64,000 nucleotides of DNA from Acidiferrobacterales bacterium (GTDB taxonomy: Bacteria > Pseudomonadota > Gammaproteobacteria > Arenicellales > Poriferihabitantaceae), in contig JAHQWE010000056.1 in NCBI GenBank assembly GCA_019633985.1, positions 1 to 64,000 of the forward strand, in the 5' to 3' direction. The translations under genes were made by a program, and so were the position numbers. Of the stretch, positions 17,131 to 26,650 are shown piece by piece. Each line of letters begins with the position of its first letter. The stretch's first letter is position 1. Under the pieces are notes generated by a model. That model was not told the DNA's origin and searched no databases. It saw only the letters and a list, made by a program, of their open reading frames with translations.

Positions 17131-18063
17131 ATGCGGGTCGTCTTTGCCGGTACTCCGGTCTTTTCATTGTCCAGCCTTGAGGCGTTAATTGCGCACCCAG
17201 CAGCCAACGTGGTGGCGGCCTATACACAGCCTGATCGCCCTGCAGGGCGCGGTAAAAAACTCACGCCGTCGCCTGTGAAGACTCGCGCACTGGAGTTGGG
17301 CATTAACGTCCTTCAGCCCGATTCATTCAGGGACGAGGGAACGGTTGAAGCTTTTCGGGCGCTGCAACCCGATTTAATGGTTGTGACGGCATATGGTTTG
17401 ATATTGCCGCAAAACGTATTGGACACCCCGTCGCTAGGTTGCATAAATGTGCATGCCTCATTGCTACCAAGGTGGCGAGGGGCGGCGCCGATACAACGGG
17501 CGATTGAGGCGGGCGATCGCGAATCCGGAGTGACGTTGATGCAAATGGAAGCCGGACTGGATACTGGTCCTATGCTTGCCAGACAATCGGTTGAAATTAC
17601 TCCGGAAGAAACCGGCGGCACCTTACATGACAAGCTTGCCGTGCTGGGCGGGCGACTGTTATCGGATGCCCTGGACTCCATCGCTGCAAAGACACTGATT
17701 GCAGAACAACAAAATGAAGATGAGGCCAGCTATGCAGATAAGCTGGTTAAGTCGGAAGCCAGGATAGATTGGTCAGAACCTGCGATTGTCATCGAACGCA
17801 AGGTTCGCGCTTTTAATCCCTGGCCAATGGCCAATACTCTGCTTGGCGATCAAGTGCTACGGGTATTAACCGCGAGAAACGTGGGTCAACATCATGAAAA
17901 CCCTCCAGGTTCGATTGTACAGGTGAACGCGAATAGTCTTGTGGTAGCGACGGCGGAAGGCGGGCTTGAAATTTCTCGCGTGCAAAAAGCCGGCTCCAGA
18001 CCAATGGCGGTGAAAGATTATTTAAACGGCGCCAAGCTCACCGTTGGAGACCGTTTTGGCTAA
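17131..18063 (+). CDS. fmt: Methionyl-tRNA formyltransferase
   Basis: Formylates initiator Met-tRNA using 10-formyl-THF. The 310 residues contain the catalytic core motifs INVHASLLPRWRGAAPIQ near residue 107 (the Asn/His pair) and TLMQMEAGLDTGPML near residue 136 (the catalytic Asp), then a C-terminal OB-like tRNA-binding domain. It overlaps the start of rsmB, consistent with a def-fmt-rsmB operon. Confidence 0.96.
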   Translation: MRVVFAGTPVFSLSSLEALIAHPAANVVAAYTQPDRPAGRGKKLTPSPVKTRALELGINVLQPDSFRDEGTVEAFRALQPDLMVVTAYGLILPQNVLDTPSLGCINVHASLLPRWRGAAPIQRAIEAGDRESGVTLMQMEAGLDTGPMLARQSVEITPEETGGTLHDKLAVLGGRLLSDALDSIAAKTLIAEQQNEDEASYADKLVKSEARIDWSEPAIVIERKVRAFNPWPMANTLLGDQVLRVLTARNVGQHHENPPGSIVQVNANSLVVATAEGGLEISRVQKAGSRPMAVKDYLNGAKLTVGDRFG

Positions 18064-19372
18064 ACCTAATTTGCAGCTGGTCGCGGCGCACACGCTGCGG
18101 GATGTGATAGACCAGGGTCGATCACTGGATCGCACACTCGAATCAGAAGCACAACGACTGGGTGCAGAGCAACGACCTTCTTTGCATGAAATCGCGTACG
18201 GTGGTTTGCGGTTTTACAGTTACTTCGATGGATTACTCGCGCAACTGATTGCTAAGCCGATTCGACGAAAGGATCGAATGGTGCACTTCTTGCTTATTGT
18301 TGGGCTTTATCAACTCAAACATATGCGTACGCCAGATCATGCGGCTGTCAATCAAACGGTGAAAGCGTTAGCGGCGAGCAAGCAGTCCTGGGCTAAGGGG
18401 TTGGTGAACGGCGTGTTGCGGCAATTTTTGCGTGAAATGGAGAAAGATAATTTGGCCTCTCTGGATGCACACCTTACCGCGGCCCAACGCATCGCATTTC
18501 CCACTTTTTTTTACGGCTGTATCCGCGACGCCTGGCTCGAGGAGAGCGAAAAAATCTTTGAGTCGAGTAATCAAAAACCGCCCCTGACACTGCGTGTGAA
18601 TCAACAAAAGACCACACGAGCAGATTATTTGAAATTGCTGGCAGCCAAAAATATTGATGCACTGCCGACAGAGGAAAGCAAATTGGGGGTGCTGGTGACG
18701 CAGCCGCGACCGGTGACAGAATTGCCGATGTTTAGCGAAGGTTGGGTTTCGGTACAGGACGAATCTGCGCAGCTATGCGCCCCACTTTTAGCACTTGAAC
18801 ATGGTATGCGGGTGCTTGACGGTTGCGCCGCGCCTGGCGGCAAGACTTGCGCCATGCTCGAAGCCGAGCCGTCTCTTAAAATGACCGCTGTTGACCTTCC
18901 TGAGCGGGTATTGGGAATAGAGCAAAACCTGAACAGGCTTGGTTTAGAAGCAGAAATTCGTGATATGGGGTTGGAGGAATACAGCGACTGGTGGGACAAG
19001 CACCCATGGGATCGAATTCTGATGGATGTTCCCTGTTCGGGTTCAGGTGTGATTCGGCGGCACCCAGATATTCGCCATCGCCGACAGCCGGGAGATCTTG
19101 AACGGTTCGCGGGTCAGCAATTTGATTTACTAGAGACAGCATGGGGTTTACTGGCAGACAACGGTTTGCTCTTATACGTCACCTGCTCCCTATTCCCGCA
19201 AGAAAACGATGGGGTGATTGAGCGATTTCTCTCAAATCATTCAGATGCAAAATTTTTACCCGTTGCTTCCGCAGGAGGGATAAGCACTCGCTACGGACGC
19301 CAGCGATTGCCAGGGGTTCACGCGGGTGATGGCTTTTACTATTCTTTGCTTTCTAAAGCGGGAGCCGCATGA
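18056..19372 (+). CDS. rsmB: 16S rRNA m5C967 methyltransferase RsmB
   Basis: Methylates C967 of 16S rRNA with SAM. An N-terminal NusB-like domain (residues about 1-135) precedes the Rossmann methyltransferase. Motifs are LDGCAAPGGKTC (SAM site), MDVPCSGSGVIRRHPDI (with its catalytic-region Cys) and YVTCSLFPQEND (motif VI Cys). A TTG at 18044 is possible, but a TTG at 18056 has GGAG six bases upstream and gives MAKPNLQL (438 residues), so I prefer it; it lies inside the end of fmt. The stop overlaps the ATG of a small downstream ORF (ATGA). Confidence 0.94.
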   Translation: MAKPNLQLVAAHTLRDVIDQGRSLDRTLESEAQRLGAEQRPSLHEIAYGGLRFYSYFDGLLAQLIAKPIRRKDRMVHFLLIVGLYQLKHMRTPDHAAVNQTVKALAASKQSWAKGLVNGVLRQFLREMEKDNLASLDAHLTAAQRIAFPTFFYGCIRDAWLEESEKIFESSNQKPPLTLRVNQQKTTRADYLKLLAAKNIDALPTEESKLGVLVTQPRPVTELPMFSEGWVSVQDESAQLCAPLLALEHGMRVLDGCAAPGGKTCAMLEAEPSLKMTAVDLPERVLGIEQNLNRLGLEAEIRDMGLEEYSDWWDKHPWDRILMDVPCSGSGVIRRHPDIRHRRQPGDLERFAGQQFDLLETAWGLLADNGLLLYVTCSLFPQENDGVIERFLSNHSDAKFLPVASAGGISTRYGRQRLPGVHAGDGFYYSLLSKAGAA

Positions 19373-19602
19373 GCAATATTGTTGTTCCAATCGCCACCGA
19401 TTCTAAATATGCAAATACGCTTGGGTTTCCAAATTGCGCAACTTTTCAGGTTAACCCTATTTGTCAGGGTGATGATCGCGGCGGAAAACACCTGCTATCC
19501 TATCGTAAGTGTTGCTCTTCATCTTTGGCACGAACAAAGCTGATCGGAGGCGTAAACGATCATACAATCGGTATCGGAATGCAGGAGGTAGGCAAATGGT
19601 AA
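19369..19602 (+). CDS. Doubtful 77-residue ORF between rsmB and trkA
   Basis: The ATG overlaps the rsmB stop (ATGA) and has GGAG four bases upstream, so translation by coupling is plausible. The predicted protein has no recognisable domain, signal or membrane segment, and its composition is unremarkable. It ends in TAA seven bases into the next small ORF. It may be a coupling device for trkA rather than a protein with its own function, or it may not be translated at all. Confidence 0.3.
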   Translation: MSNIVVPIATDSKYANTLGFPNCATFQVNPICQGDDRGGKHLLSYRKCCSSSLARTKLIGGVNDHTIGIGMQEVGKW

Positions 19603-19664
19603 TTCACGAAGGGCGTTGCCCGTACTCAGTGCCAATAAAACAAGGCTGGATCGCGACTCAATGA
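19596..19664 (+). CDS. 22-codon leader ORF coupled to trkA
   Basis: A short ORF whose peptide begins MVIHEGRCPY and ends WIATQ. It is preceded by a near-perfect AGGAGGT at 19583-19589, six bases before the ATG, the strongest ribosome binding site I saw in this area. Its TGA overlaps the trkA ATG in ATGA. trkA itself has a poor ribosome binding site, so translation of trkA may depend on ribosomes finishing this leader. Its sequence shows no run of regulatory codons. Confidence 0.5.
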   Translation: MVIHEGRCPYSVPIKQGWIATQ

Positions 19665-21037
19665 AAATTATTATTCTCGGCGCTGGGCAGGTAGGAAGTT
19701 CGATTGCAGAAATTCTGTCCCGAGAAAATAACGATATCACCTTAATCGATCATGACCGGGAACTGTTGAACCGAATCCAGGATCGCATGGATATTCGAAC
19801 AGTAGAGGGTCATGCTTCGTCTCCCAAAGTCCTCGCGCAAGCGGGTGCAGAGGATGTCGATCTTCTCCTGGCTGTGACGCATTCTGATGAGGTGAATATG
19901 ATCGCCTGCCAAGTGGCGCATACGGTTTTCAAGATACCCACCAAAATGGCTAGAGTGCGCTCATCTGACTATCTGTATCACGAAAACCTGTTTGGCGACC
20001 AAAGTTTACCGATCGACAGCATCATTAGCCCAGAGCAAATAGTCACCAATCAAATTCGTCGTGTCATTGAATATCCCGGTGCGCTTCAGGTCATTGATTT
20101 TGCTGGTGGAAAAATTCATCTGGTCGGATTACGCGCTTATTATGGTGGAGCACTGGTTGGACAGCAGCTTCGGGAGCTCAAACATCATTTACCCTCAGTG
20201 AATACCCGCGTCGCCGCGATATACCGACAGGATCATGCGATTATTCCGACAGGTCGCACTGTGATCGAACCTGATGACGAAGTCTTTTTTATTTCGACAA
20301 GAGAAGATATTCGCAAGGTGATGCTGGAGCTGCGTACCATAGAAGAAGTTGGTAAGCGGGTGATTCTCGCAGGTGCTGGAAATATTGGTTTGCAACTCGC
20401 TCGCTCGTTAGAGCGCAGCAGCTATCAGGTAAAGCTCATTGAAAAGGATGCGAAGCGTGCACAATTTGCGTCGGAGAAACTGGAAAACACGGTGGTATTG
20501 CATGGTGATGCTGCAGATGAGGAATTACTGCGGCAAGAAAACATCGATGGCATGGAACTGTTTTGTTCTCTGACCAACGCCGATGAGGCAAATATTCTTT
20601 CTGCAATGCTGGCGAAGCGACTTGGAGCACGACGAGCTATGGCGATCGTAAATCGTTCAGCCTATGTAGATTTAATAGAAAGCAGTGTGTTAGACATCGC
20701 GATCTCTCCCAGAATGGCAACAGTAAGTGCGTTGTTATCCCGGGTAAGAAGAGGGGATGTTGTGGCAGCGCATTCTTTGCGAAGAGGCGTGGCAGAAGCG
20801 ATTGAGGCAGTTGCGCATGGTGATTCAAAGCAATCTCGATTGGTCGGGCGACGGCTTGCGGAAATCAAGCTGCCGAAAGGAGCCACTATTGGGGCGATAC
20901 TTCGTGAAGATGAGCTGGTTCCCTTGGACAAAGATGTCGTTGTTGAAGAATTCGATCACATTATTATTTTTGTGATTGACAAGAAAAAAATCCCTGAAGT
21001 GGAAAAACTGTTTCAGGTATCGGCAACATTTTTCTGA
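19661..21037 (+). CDS. trkA: Trk potassium uptake regulator TrkA
   Basis: Peripheral NAD-binding subunit that gates the TrkH potassium channel. Two RCK modules are evident, each starting with a Rossmann glycine motif: IILGAGQVGSS at residue 4 and ILAGAGNIGLQLA near residue 235. A longer frame begins with TTG at 19616, but ATG at 19661 gives MKIIILGAG and exactly 458 residues, the E. coli length. The ATG overlaps the stop of a 22-codon leader. trkH follows 13 bases later. Confidence 0.96.
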   Translation: MKIIILGAGQVGSSIAEILSRENNDITLIDHDRELLNRIQDRMDIRTVEGHASSPKVLAQAGAEDVDLLLAVTHSDEVNMIACQVAHTVFKIPTKMARVRSSDYLYHENLFGDQSLPIDSIISPEQIVTNQIRRVIEYPGALQVIDFAGGKIHLVGLRAYYGGALVGQQLRELKHHLPSVNTRVAAIYRQDHAIIPTGRTVIEPDDEVFFISTREDIRKVMLELRTIEEVGKRVILAGAGNIGLQLARSLERSSYQVKLIEKDAKRAQFASEKLENTVVLHGDAADEELLRQENIDGMELFCSLTNADEANILSAMLAKRLGARRAMAIVNRSAYVDLIESSVLDIAISPRMATVSALLSRVRRGDVVAAHSLRRGVAEAIEAVAHGDSKQSRLVGRRLAEIKLPKGATIGAILREDELVPLDKDVVVEEFDHIIIFVIDKKKIPEVEKLFQVSATFF

Positions 21038-21050
21038 CTGCATGGATTGA

Positions 21051-22499
21051 ATGCGCTCTTCTGTATTTAAAAACTTGGGCGTATTGCTCGGTCTGTTTAG
21101 TGTGACGCTGTTACCGCCCCTCGCGGTATCCTGGTTTACCCAAGACGGGCAGGTGACACCTTTTCTTTACAGCTTTCTGATCATCCTGGGGCTGGGATTA
21201 ATTCTCTGGTTTCCGCTCCGACGACGGCGCGGGGAGATGCGCTTTCGCGATGGTTTTTTGATTGTAGTTTTGTTTTGGGTGGCGTTGTCGGGAGTGGGTG
21301 CGGTACCGCTCTGGTTATTGGAATCGCCTTCATTGACCTGGATTGAAGCCTTGTTTGAATCTATGTCGGGTCTCAGCACCACCGGGGCGACAGTTTTAAC
21401 GGATATTGACTCTCTTCCTGTCTCGATTCTTTACTACCGACAGCAACTGCAATGGTTTGGTGGAATGGGGATCATCGTGTTGGCGGTTGCGGTGATGCCG
21501 ATGCTTGGCGTGGGGGGGATGCAACTTTATCGAGCTGAAACTCCCGGCCCGGTGAAAGACGCCAGACTGGCTCCCCGAATTGCTGAAACCGCAAAGCGGC
21601 TTTGGTACGTTTATCTTTTCCTCACGGTGGCTTGCCTTGGTTGCTACTGGCTCGCCGGTATGAGCTTTTTCGACGCGGTGAGTCACGCTTTCTCCACCGT
21701 TGCTATCGGTGGCTTCTCTACCCATGATGCCAGCCTGGCCTGGTTTAACAGTACCGCCATTAATGCCATCGCTGGCGTGTTTATGCTGTTGTCAGGCTTT
21801 AACTTCGCTCTGCATTATGGGGTGTTTAAATCACGCCGTATCAGCACATATCTTGCCGATCCTGAATCACGGGTTTACCTGTTCTTGACCCTTGCCGCTG
21901 CTACACTTTGTTTGCTTGTGTTATTTACAGTGGACTACTACACGCCAACAATCGCCAGTGCGGTAGCGAGTTTTGTGCAAGTGATTTCAGTCGTGACGAC
22001 GACTGGCTTTGCCACTACAGATTTTTCTCTGTGGCCATCTTTTTTGCCGATCCTGCTAATCTTAATGAGTACCGCGGGTGGTTGTGCAGGATCCACCGCA
22101 GGTGGAATGAAAATTATCCGATTGATTCTCTTGTTTAAACAAGGCTCACGAGAGATCTCAAGACTGGTACACCCGAACGCGGTCATACCGATTAAGCTGG
22201 GTGGAAAACCGGTACCGGAAAACGTGATTAACGCAGTATGGGGCTTTTTGTCGCTTTATATATTGAGTTATTTGATTTTGCTGATCGCCATGTTGGCCAC
22301 TGGAGTTGATCCGGTCACCGCTTTTTCTGCAGTGAGCGCATGCCTGAATAACTTGGGGCCAGGGCTTGGCGATGTAGCGCAAAACTATGCGAGTATTACC
22401 GATGTTGGCAAAGGAATATTAATTTTCGCCATGTTGCTGGGTCGCCTGGAATTGTTTACTTTACTGGTCTTGTTTTCACCTGTTTTTTGGCGAACTTGA
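21051..22499 (+). CDS. trkH: Trk potassium transporter TrkH/TrkG
   Basis: Inner-membrane K+ translocating subunit, 482 residues with about ten membrane segments and four pore-loop repeats. Selectivity-filter-like segments include STTGATVLTDID near residue 110, TVAIGGFSTHDAS near 217, TTTGFATTDFSLWP and LNNLGPGLGDV in the C-terminal third. LQWFGGMGI matches the family. It forms a potassium uptake unit with trkA just upstream. Confidence 0.96.
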   Translation: MRSSVFKNLGVLLGLFSVTLLPPLAVSWFTQDGQVTPFLYSFLIILGLGLILWFPLRRRRGEMRFRDGFLIVVLFWVALSGVGAVPLWLLESPSLTWIEALFESMSGLSTTGATVLTDIDSLPVSILYYRQQLQWFGGMGIIVLAVAVMPMLGVGGMQLYRAETPGPVKDARLAPRIAETAKRLWYVYLFLTVACLGCYWLAGMSFFDAVSHAFSTVAIGGFSTHDASLAWFNSTAINAIAGVFMLLSGFNFALHYGVFKSRRISTYLADPESRVYLFLTLAAATLCLLVLFTVDYYTPTIASAVASFVQVISVVTTTGFATTDFSLWPSFLPILLILMSTAGGCAGSTAGGMKIIRLILLFKQGSREISRLVHPNAVIPIKLGGKPVPENVINAVWGFLSLYILSYLILLIAMLATGVDPVTAFSAVSACLNNLGPGLGDVAQNYASITDVGKGILIFAMLLGRLELFTLLVLFSPVFWRT

Positions 22500-22588
22500 G
22501 TGCGGCTCAGTTTAAGCGTTGGATAACTGCAGAGCGTGCAGGGTCAGAGCGACTAAAAATAAAGATAACTTAGACTAAGTCTTAACAG

Positions 22589-24037
22589 TTATTGAATCGC
22601 CAATGTAAAACTGCGCATTTCAAACATCGTACGTCCCATCGTGGTCGCTGATGTGTTGGATTCTGCGTTTCGGGCGAAATCAAAATCGAAGTCATTGTAG
22701 CGATACGATGCAGATTGGTTATTTTCCAACCAGTCATTGATGTACTGGATATCCTCGTCTCCAAGATTACCAATGGCGTTTTCCAATCGAAGAAGCGCAA
22801 TGATGTAGTTGTATTTGGCCCGCAAAAAGTCCGTCCGCGACCGAGAAAGATCTCGCTGAGCGTCCAGAACATCGAGGTTCGTTGTGAGGCCGGCGCTAAA
22901 CCCTTCTTCTTTGGCTTCCAAGGCGCTTTCGCCTGCGCGAATGGCTTCCGCCAGCGCTTCGACTTCACTAATGCCGCTGGTGACGTCGAGAAATGCGGCA
23001 GTTGTCTGGGTGGAGGCGCTGCGCTTGAGTTGCTCAAGGACCTGCTCTGCTGCGGTAAAGCGCCTGGCAGCTTGTTCGGTGCGTAAATTGATCGCCCCTC
23101 CCAGATAAATTGGAATATCGAGGGTGAGTCCTACCGTAGTTGTGCTGTTGGTGCCGTCAGAGGTTGCAGTAGGACCGGTATCGTTCCATCGCTGATTGGC
23201 GCCGACATTCAGTGTGGGGCGTCTGGCAGCTCTCTGTCTGTCAATTTCCTTTCCCGCTACCAGCAGGTTGATCTCTTCAGCCCGTACATTCAAATTATCG
23301 GTTTTTGCTAGCGTGGTCCAATGTTCTAGGTTGTTGGGTTCTGGTAGCTCAAGCGGCGAATTCTCAGAGAGGCTGGCAATACTCTGTGGCACCAATCCGG
23401 TAATCTCCGCCAGTTCGCGTAGCGCATTATTGATGGCGATCTCTGCGGCGATTTCGTCTGCTTTGGCCCGTTCAAACCGCGCCTTGGCGTCAAACAAATC
23501 GGTACGTGTTCCGAGCCCAACATCGAGTCTTTCAGTGGCCAGATCCATCTGCCGCTTGATCGCTACTTTCTGCAGTCTAGCTACCTCTTTGTTGTCTCGC
23601 GCCGCCAACAGATTGAAGTAGCGTTCTGCCACGCGCAACGTCAAATTATCGCCGGCTATCTCATATTGCAGTGCGGCGTTTTCTACCTGCAGTTCAGCCT
23701 GACTGATTCCAATACGTTGCGCCCGGTCATAAAGAGGTAAGTCGACACTAAGAACAAACTGATTATTATCACTACTTACGCTTTCCCCAGTGAAGTCGCT
23801 GCGTTGCTTTCCTAATGTGGCGGATGAATTCACCAAAGGCCGGAACGCGGTTTGTGAGAGCGGAAGATCTACCTTTGCTGCTTCAAAGTTTGCAGCTGCG
23901 GCGCGATATTCCGCATCATTTTCAAGGGCGAGTTGATAGATATCCCACAGATTTTCTGCTGCAGCGGACTGCCACAGACACCCCGATACCAAAATGGACA
24001 AGGCTAGCCTGGGTATTGCATGGGTAAATCCCGCCAC
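22589..24037 (-). CDS. TolC-family outer membrane channel
   Basis: A 482-residue outer membrane efflux protein. The N-terminal signal peptide ends near residue 27 (SAAAENLWDIYQLAL, the typical TolC mature start). Two repeats of long helices and strands follow, with FRPLVNSSATLG, FVLSVDLPLYD, TVGLTLDIPIYLGG and NLDVLDAQRDLSRSRTDFLRAKYNYI. This is the TIGR01844 TolC pattern for type I secretion and drug efflux. The start is GTG with GGAG seven bases upstream. It is followed in the transcript by nothing obvious and preceded by the Pcm-like gene, an arrangement common in gammaproteobacteria. Confidence 0.9.
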   Translation of the reverse strand: MAGFTHAIPRLALSILVSGCLWQSAAAENLWDIYQLALENDAEYRAAAANFEAAKVDLPLSQTAFRPLVNSSATLGKQRSDFTGESVSSDNNQFVLSVDLPLYDRAQRIGISQAELQVENAALQYEIAGDNLTLRVAERYFNLLAARDNKEVARLQKVAIKRQMDLATERLDVGLGTRTDLFDAKARFERAKADEIAAEIAINNALRELAEITGLVPQSIASLSENSPLELPEPNNLEHWTTLAKTDNLNVRAEEINLLVAGKEIDRQRAARRPTLNVGANQRWNDTGPTATSDGTNSTTTVGLTLDIPIYLGGAINLRTEQAARRFTAAEQVLEQLKRSASTQTTAAFLDVTSGISEVEALAEAIRAGESALEAKEEGFSAGLTTNLDVLDAQRDLSRSRTDFLRAKYNYIIALLRLENAIGNLGDEDIQYINDWLENNQSASYRYNDFDFDFARNAESNTSATTMGRTMFEMRSFTLAIQ

Positions 24038-24065
24038 CTGTTTTCTCCTTTAAATAGTGTACCAA

Positions 24066-24716
24066 CTAGAATTCAAATTCTGGTGTTTCTTCAGCATTTT
24101 TCAATCTTGGCGCCCACGTTTCAAACAGGCTTTCGCGTTTGACGCTAGAACCAGACTTGATGTATCGAACCGCCTGCATCGCAGGCTCATGACCTTCGAT
24201 TACCATCAGTCTGCCTCCTGGTTTGAGCTTGTCAAACCAGATGCTGCTCACAATGGGTAAAGAGCCGCCAATCAAAATAGCGTCATATTCTCCTGCTTCA
24301 CCCCAACCAGCGTGACCGTCGCCCTCAACCACTGCGGCATTGTCGATACCAGCCATGCCGAGATTGCGCTGACCAAGCTGCAACAGAGTGGGATTGATTT
24401 CAACGCTGGTAACGTGTTTGCTTACCAGCGCCAAAAGTGCGGTGAGATATCCGGAGCCGGTCCCGATCTCGAGTACCTTATCGGTAACTTGCAGATGCAG
24501 CGCCTCCATCATGCGAGCGCTCAGTTTCGGTTCCAGCATTACTTCACCATCTGGAAGCGGAATCTGCACATCAGCGAAGGCCAGATCGCGATGCTCCGGG
24601 GGAACGAAATCTTCTCTTCTAAGCGCTCCAAGTGCGTCAAGGGTCTGCATTTCCAGCACATTCCAGGGGCGAATCTGTTGTTCGATCATGTTTGCGCGGG
24701 CGGTCTCGTAATCCAT
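24066..24716 (-). CDS. Protein-L-isoaspartate O-methyltransferase family protein
   Basis: A 216-residue Rossmann methyltransferase with the Pcm-family SAM motif VLEIGTGSGYLTALLA near residue 80 and a post-motif acidic site GDGHAGWGEAGEYDAI. The N terminus (MDYETARANMIEQQIRPW) is that of the TolC-adjacent Pcm-like subgroup rather than true Pcm, whose hallmark active-site segment differs. It lies 28 bases before the TolC-family gene on the same strand. Methyltransferase fold is firm; repair of isoaspartate is not proven. Confidence 0.85.
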   Translation of the reverse strand: MDYETARANMIEQQIRPWNVLEMQTLDALGALRREDFVPPEHRDLAFADVQIPLPDGEVMLEPKLSARMMEALHLQVTDKVLEIGTGSGYLTALLALVSKHVTSVEINPTLLQLGQRNLGMAGIDNAAVVEGDGHAGWGEAGEYDAILIGGSLPIVSSIWFDKLKPGGRLMVIEGHEPAMQAVRYIKSGSSVKRESLFETWAPRLKNAEETPEFEF

Positions 24717-24855
24717 GTGTCAGGAGCTTATTGGAGTTTTGATGGGTGATTGAGTTTATCAAACTTTGCCAGTTACAAGCGTTTGTGAACGTCAAGGTGG
24801 ATTAAAAATACAGGCAATACTGAATCGAGTACGCAGGTAAGTCGAGTGCTTGTAC

Positions 24856-24861
24856 TATAAT
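24856..24861 (+). promoter_or_regulatory. -10 box of ilvA
   Basis: A perfect TATAAT lies 33 bases before the ilvA ATG. No good -35 is visible at 16-18 bases upstream, so it may need an activator. Confidence 0.4.
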
Positions 24862-24893
24862 CGCCGATCTTTGATTGCTCTTCAATTCATTCC

Positions 24894-26432
24894 ATGCCGA
24901 CCAAGACTCTGGTCTCCTACCTCACAGATATTTTGAATGCACGGGTTTACGATGTCGCCCGTGAGACGCCGCTTGATCACGCAAGATTATTGTCTCAAAG
25001 GGTCGGTAATTCAGTCTTTCTCAAGCGAGAAGACCTGCAACCCGTGTTCTGTTACAAAATTCGGGGGGCTTACAACAAAATGACCTCACTATCGCCGGAG
25101 CAAAGGGCGGCAGGTGTGGTAGTGGCATCTGCAGGAAACCATGCGATTGGGGTCGCTTTAAGTGCAAACAAACTCCGGTGTCAGGCTACGATCGTGATGC
25201 CGAAAACAACGCCAGCAGTAAAGATAGAGGCGGTTGAACGCTGGGGCGCAGATGTCAGGTTGGTAGGTGACAGTTACGACGGTGCATATGAATACGCGCT
25301 AGCTCTTTCTGAGAGGGAGAATAAGCTGATGGTTCATCCCTTCGATGATCCAGCAATTATCGCTGGGCAAGGAACGGTTGGGCTCGAGATTCTCAAACAA
25401 GCAGACGCTCCGATCAATGCTATTTTTATGCCAGTAGGTGGCGGCGGTCTGATCAGTGGTGTTTCGGCGTACGTGAAACAAGTTCAGCCTGGTGTTCGAA
25501 TCATCGGGGTTGAGCCTGAAGAATCCGATGCGATGTATCGATCACTGAAGGCAAATAAGCGGGTTCGTCTGAAAGAAGTGGGTATCTTTGCCGACGGCGT
25601 TGCGGTCAAGCAGGTCGGTAAAGAAAATTTTCGAATATGCCGTGAAACAGTTGATGAAGTTGTTCGAGTAAGTACGGATGAAATCTGTGCTGCGGTAAAA
25701 GATACTTTTGAAGATACCCGTACCCTGGTGGAACCTTCTGGTGCGCTTGGAGTTGCTGGCATCAAGCGCTGGGTTGAGGAGTCTGAAAAAGCGGGAAATC
25801 CGATTACCAATCAGAGGCTGGTGGCAGTTTCTTCGGGGGCGAATGTGAACTTCGATCGTTTACGTCATATTTCGGAGCGAGCTGAAATCGGCGAACGCCG
25901 AGAGGCGATTCTGGCGGTGACCATTCCGGAAAAGCCGGGCAGTTTTCGTCACTTTTGTTCTCTCCTCGGTGATCGCGAGGTTTCTGAGTTCAATTATCGA
26001 TATGCGAGTGACAATCAAGCGCATATTTTTGTTGGCGTGCAAATCAAACAAGCCAGCGAAATTGCTGAACTTATTGACAAGTTAGATTCGGAGGGATTCA
26101 CAACCCTCGATCTCACCGATAATGAAATTGCGAAAATCCATGCGAGACACATGGTAGGCGGGCGGGCAAGTGGGCTGGATAATGAAAGGATCTATTCATT
26201 TGAATTTCCTGAGAGGATCGGCGCATTAAAAAAGTTTCTGGATCAACTTGGAAACCGGTTTAATATCTCTTTGTTCCACTACCGTAATCACGGTTCCGAT
26301 TTTGGGCGAGTTCTGTGCGGTATTCAGGTGCCGAAGGCAGATCGTGCAGCGTTCAAGCAGTTTTTGCTGGATCTGGGCTACAGGCACAATGAAGAAACTG
26401 ACAATCCAGTTTACAAGCTATTTTTAGAATGA
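24894..26432 (+). CDS. ilvA: Threonine deaminase (biosynthetic)
   Basis: PLP enzyme converting threonine to 2-oxobutanoate, the first step to isoleucine. The 512 residues match the E. coli IlvA length. The PLP lysine lies in CYKIRGAYNKM near residue 56, the phosphate loop is GGGGLISG near residue 182, and SSGANVNFDRL ends the catalytic part. The C-terminal 190 residues carry two ACT-like regulatory domains (VTIPEKPGSFRHFC and FEFPERIGALKKFL), which predict isoleucine feedback inhibition. The stop overlaps the next ORF in ATGA. Confidence 0.96.
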   Translation: MPTKTLVSYLTDILNARVYDVARETPLDHARLLSQRVGNSVFLKREDLQPVFCYKIRGAYNKMTSLSPEQRAAGVVVASAGNHAIGVALSANKLRCQATIVMPKTTPAVKIEAVERWGADVRLVGDSYDGAYEYALALSERENKLMVHPFDDPAIIAGQGTVGLEILKQADAPINAIFMPVGGGGLISGVSAYVKQVQPGVRIIGVEPEESDAMYRSLKANKRVRLKEVGIFADGVAVKQVGKENFRICRETVDEVVRVSTDEICAAVKDTFEDTRTLVEPSGALGVAGIKRWVEESEKAGNPITNQRLVAVSSGANVNFDRLRHISERAEIGERREAILAVTIPEKPGSFRHFCSLLGDREVSEFNYRYASDNQAHIFVGVQIKQASEIAELIDKLDSEGFTTLDLTDNEIAKIHARHMVGGRASGLDNERIYSFEFPERIGALKKFLDQLGNRFNISLFHYRNHGSDFGRVLCGIQVPKADRAAFKQFLLDLGYRHNEETDNPVYKLFLE

Positions 26433-26650
26433 GCGAAAGCACAGAAAAAACCCGACTAGTAGGTATCTTCAGTATGCCTGGTGAAGGATTGGTGGTGGAG
26501 TTAGGTTCCGAATCGGGAACCGCGTTGTATGACAAACAGGGGCTGCAATATCGGATCATTCAACGTCAGCAGGCTGGTATGGATACTTCAACGGAAGAAA
26601 TTGCTTTGGGTCAAATGAACAACTTTTCTCCTGTATTTGATGTTAGCTGA
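26429..26650 (+). CDS. Small protein translationally coupled to ilvA
   Basis: A 73-residue protein I do not recognise. It starts in the ATGA overlap at the ilvA stop, and its end overlaps the start of the phosphopantetheinyl transferase gene by 11 bases, so it looks like a real, coupled gene. The sequence is soluble, acidic and predicted to be mostly beta (RLVGIFSMPGEGLVVELG). It has no Ser in a carrier-protein DSL motif, so it is not an acyl carrier protein. Function unknown. Confidence 0.55.
   Translation: MSESTEKTRLVGIFSMPGEGLVVELGSESGTALYDKQGLQYRIIQRQQAGMDTSTEEIALGQMNNFSPVFDVS

Noticed and set aside
22568-22580. Palindrome ACTTAG-A-CTAAGT after trkH as a terminator
   Set aside because: Loop of one base and A/T-rich stem make a stable RNA hairpin unlikely; evidence too thin to call a terminator.
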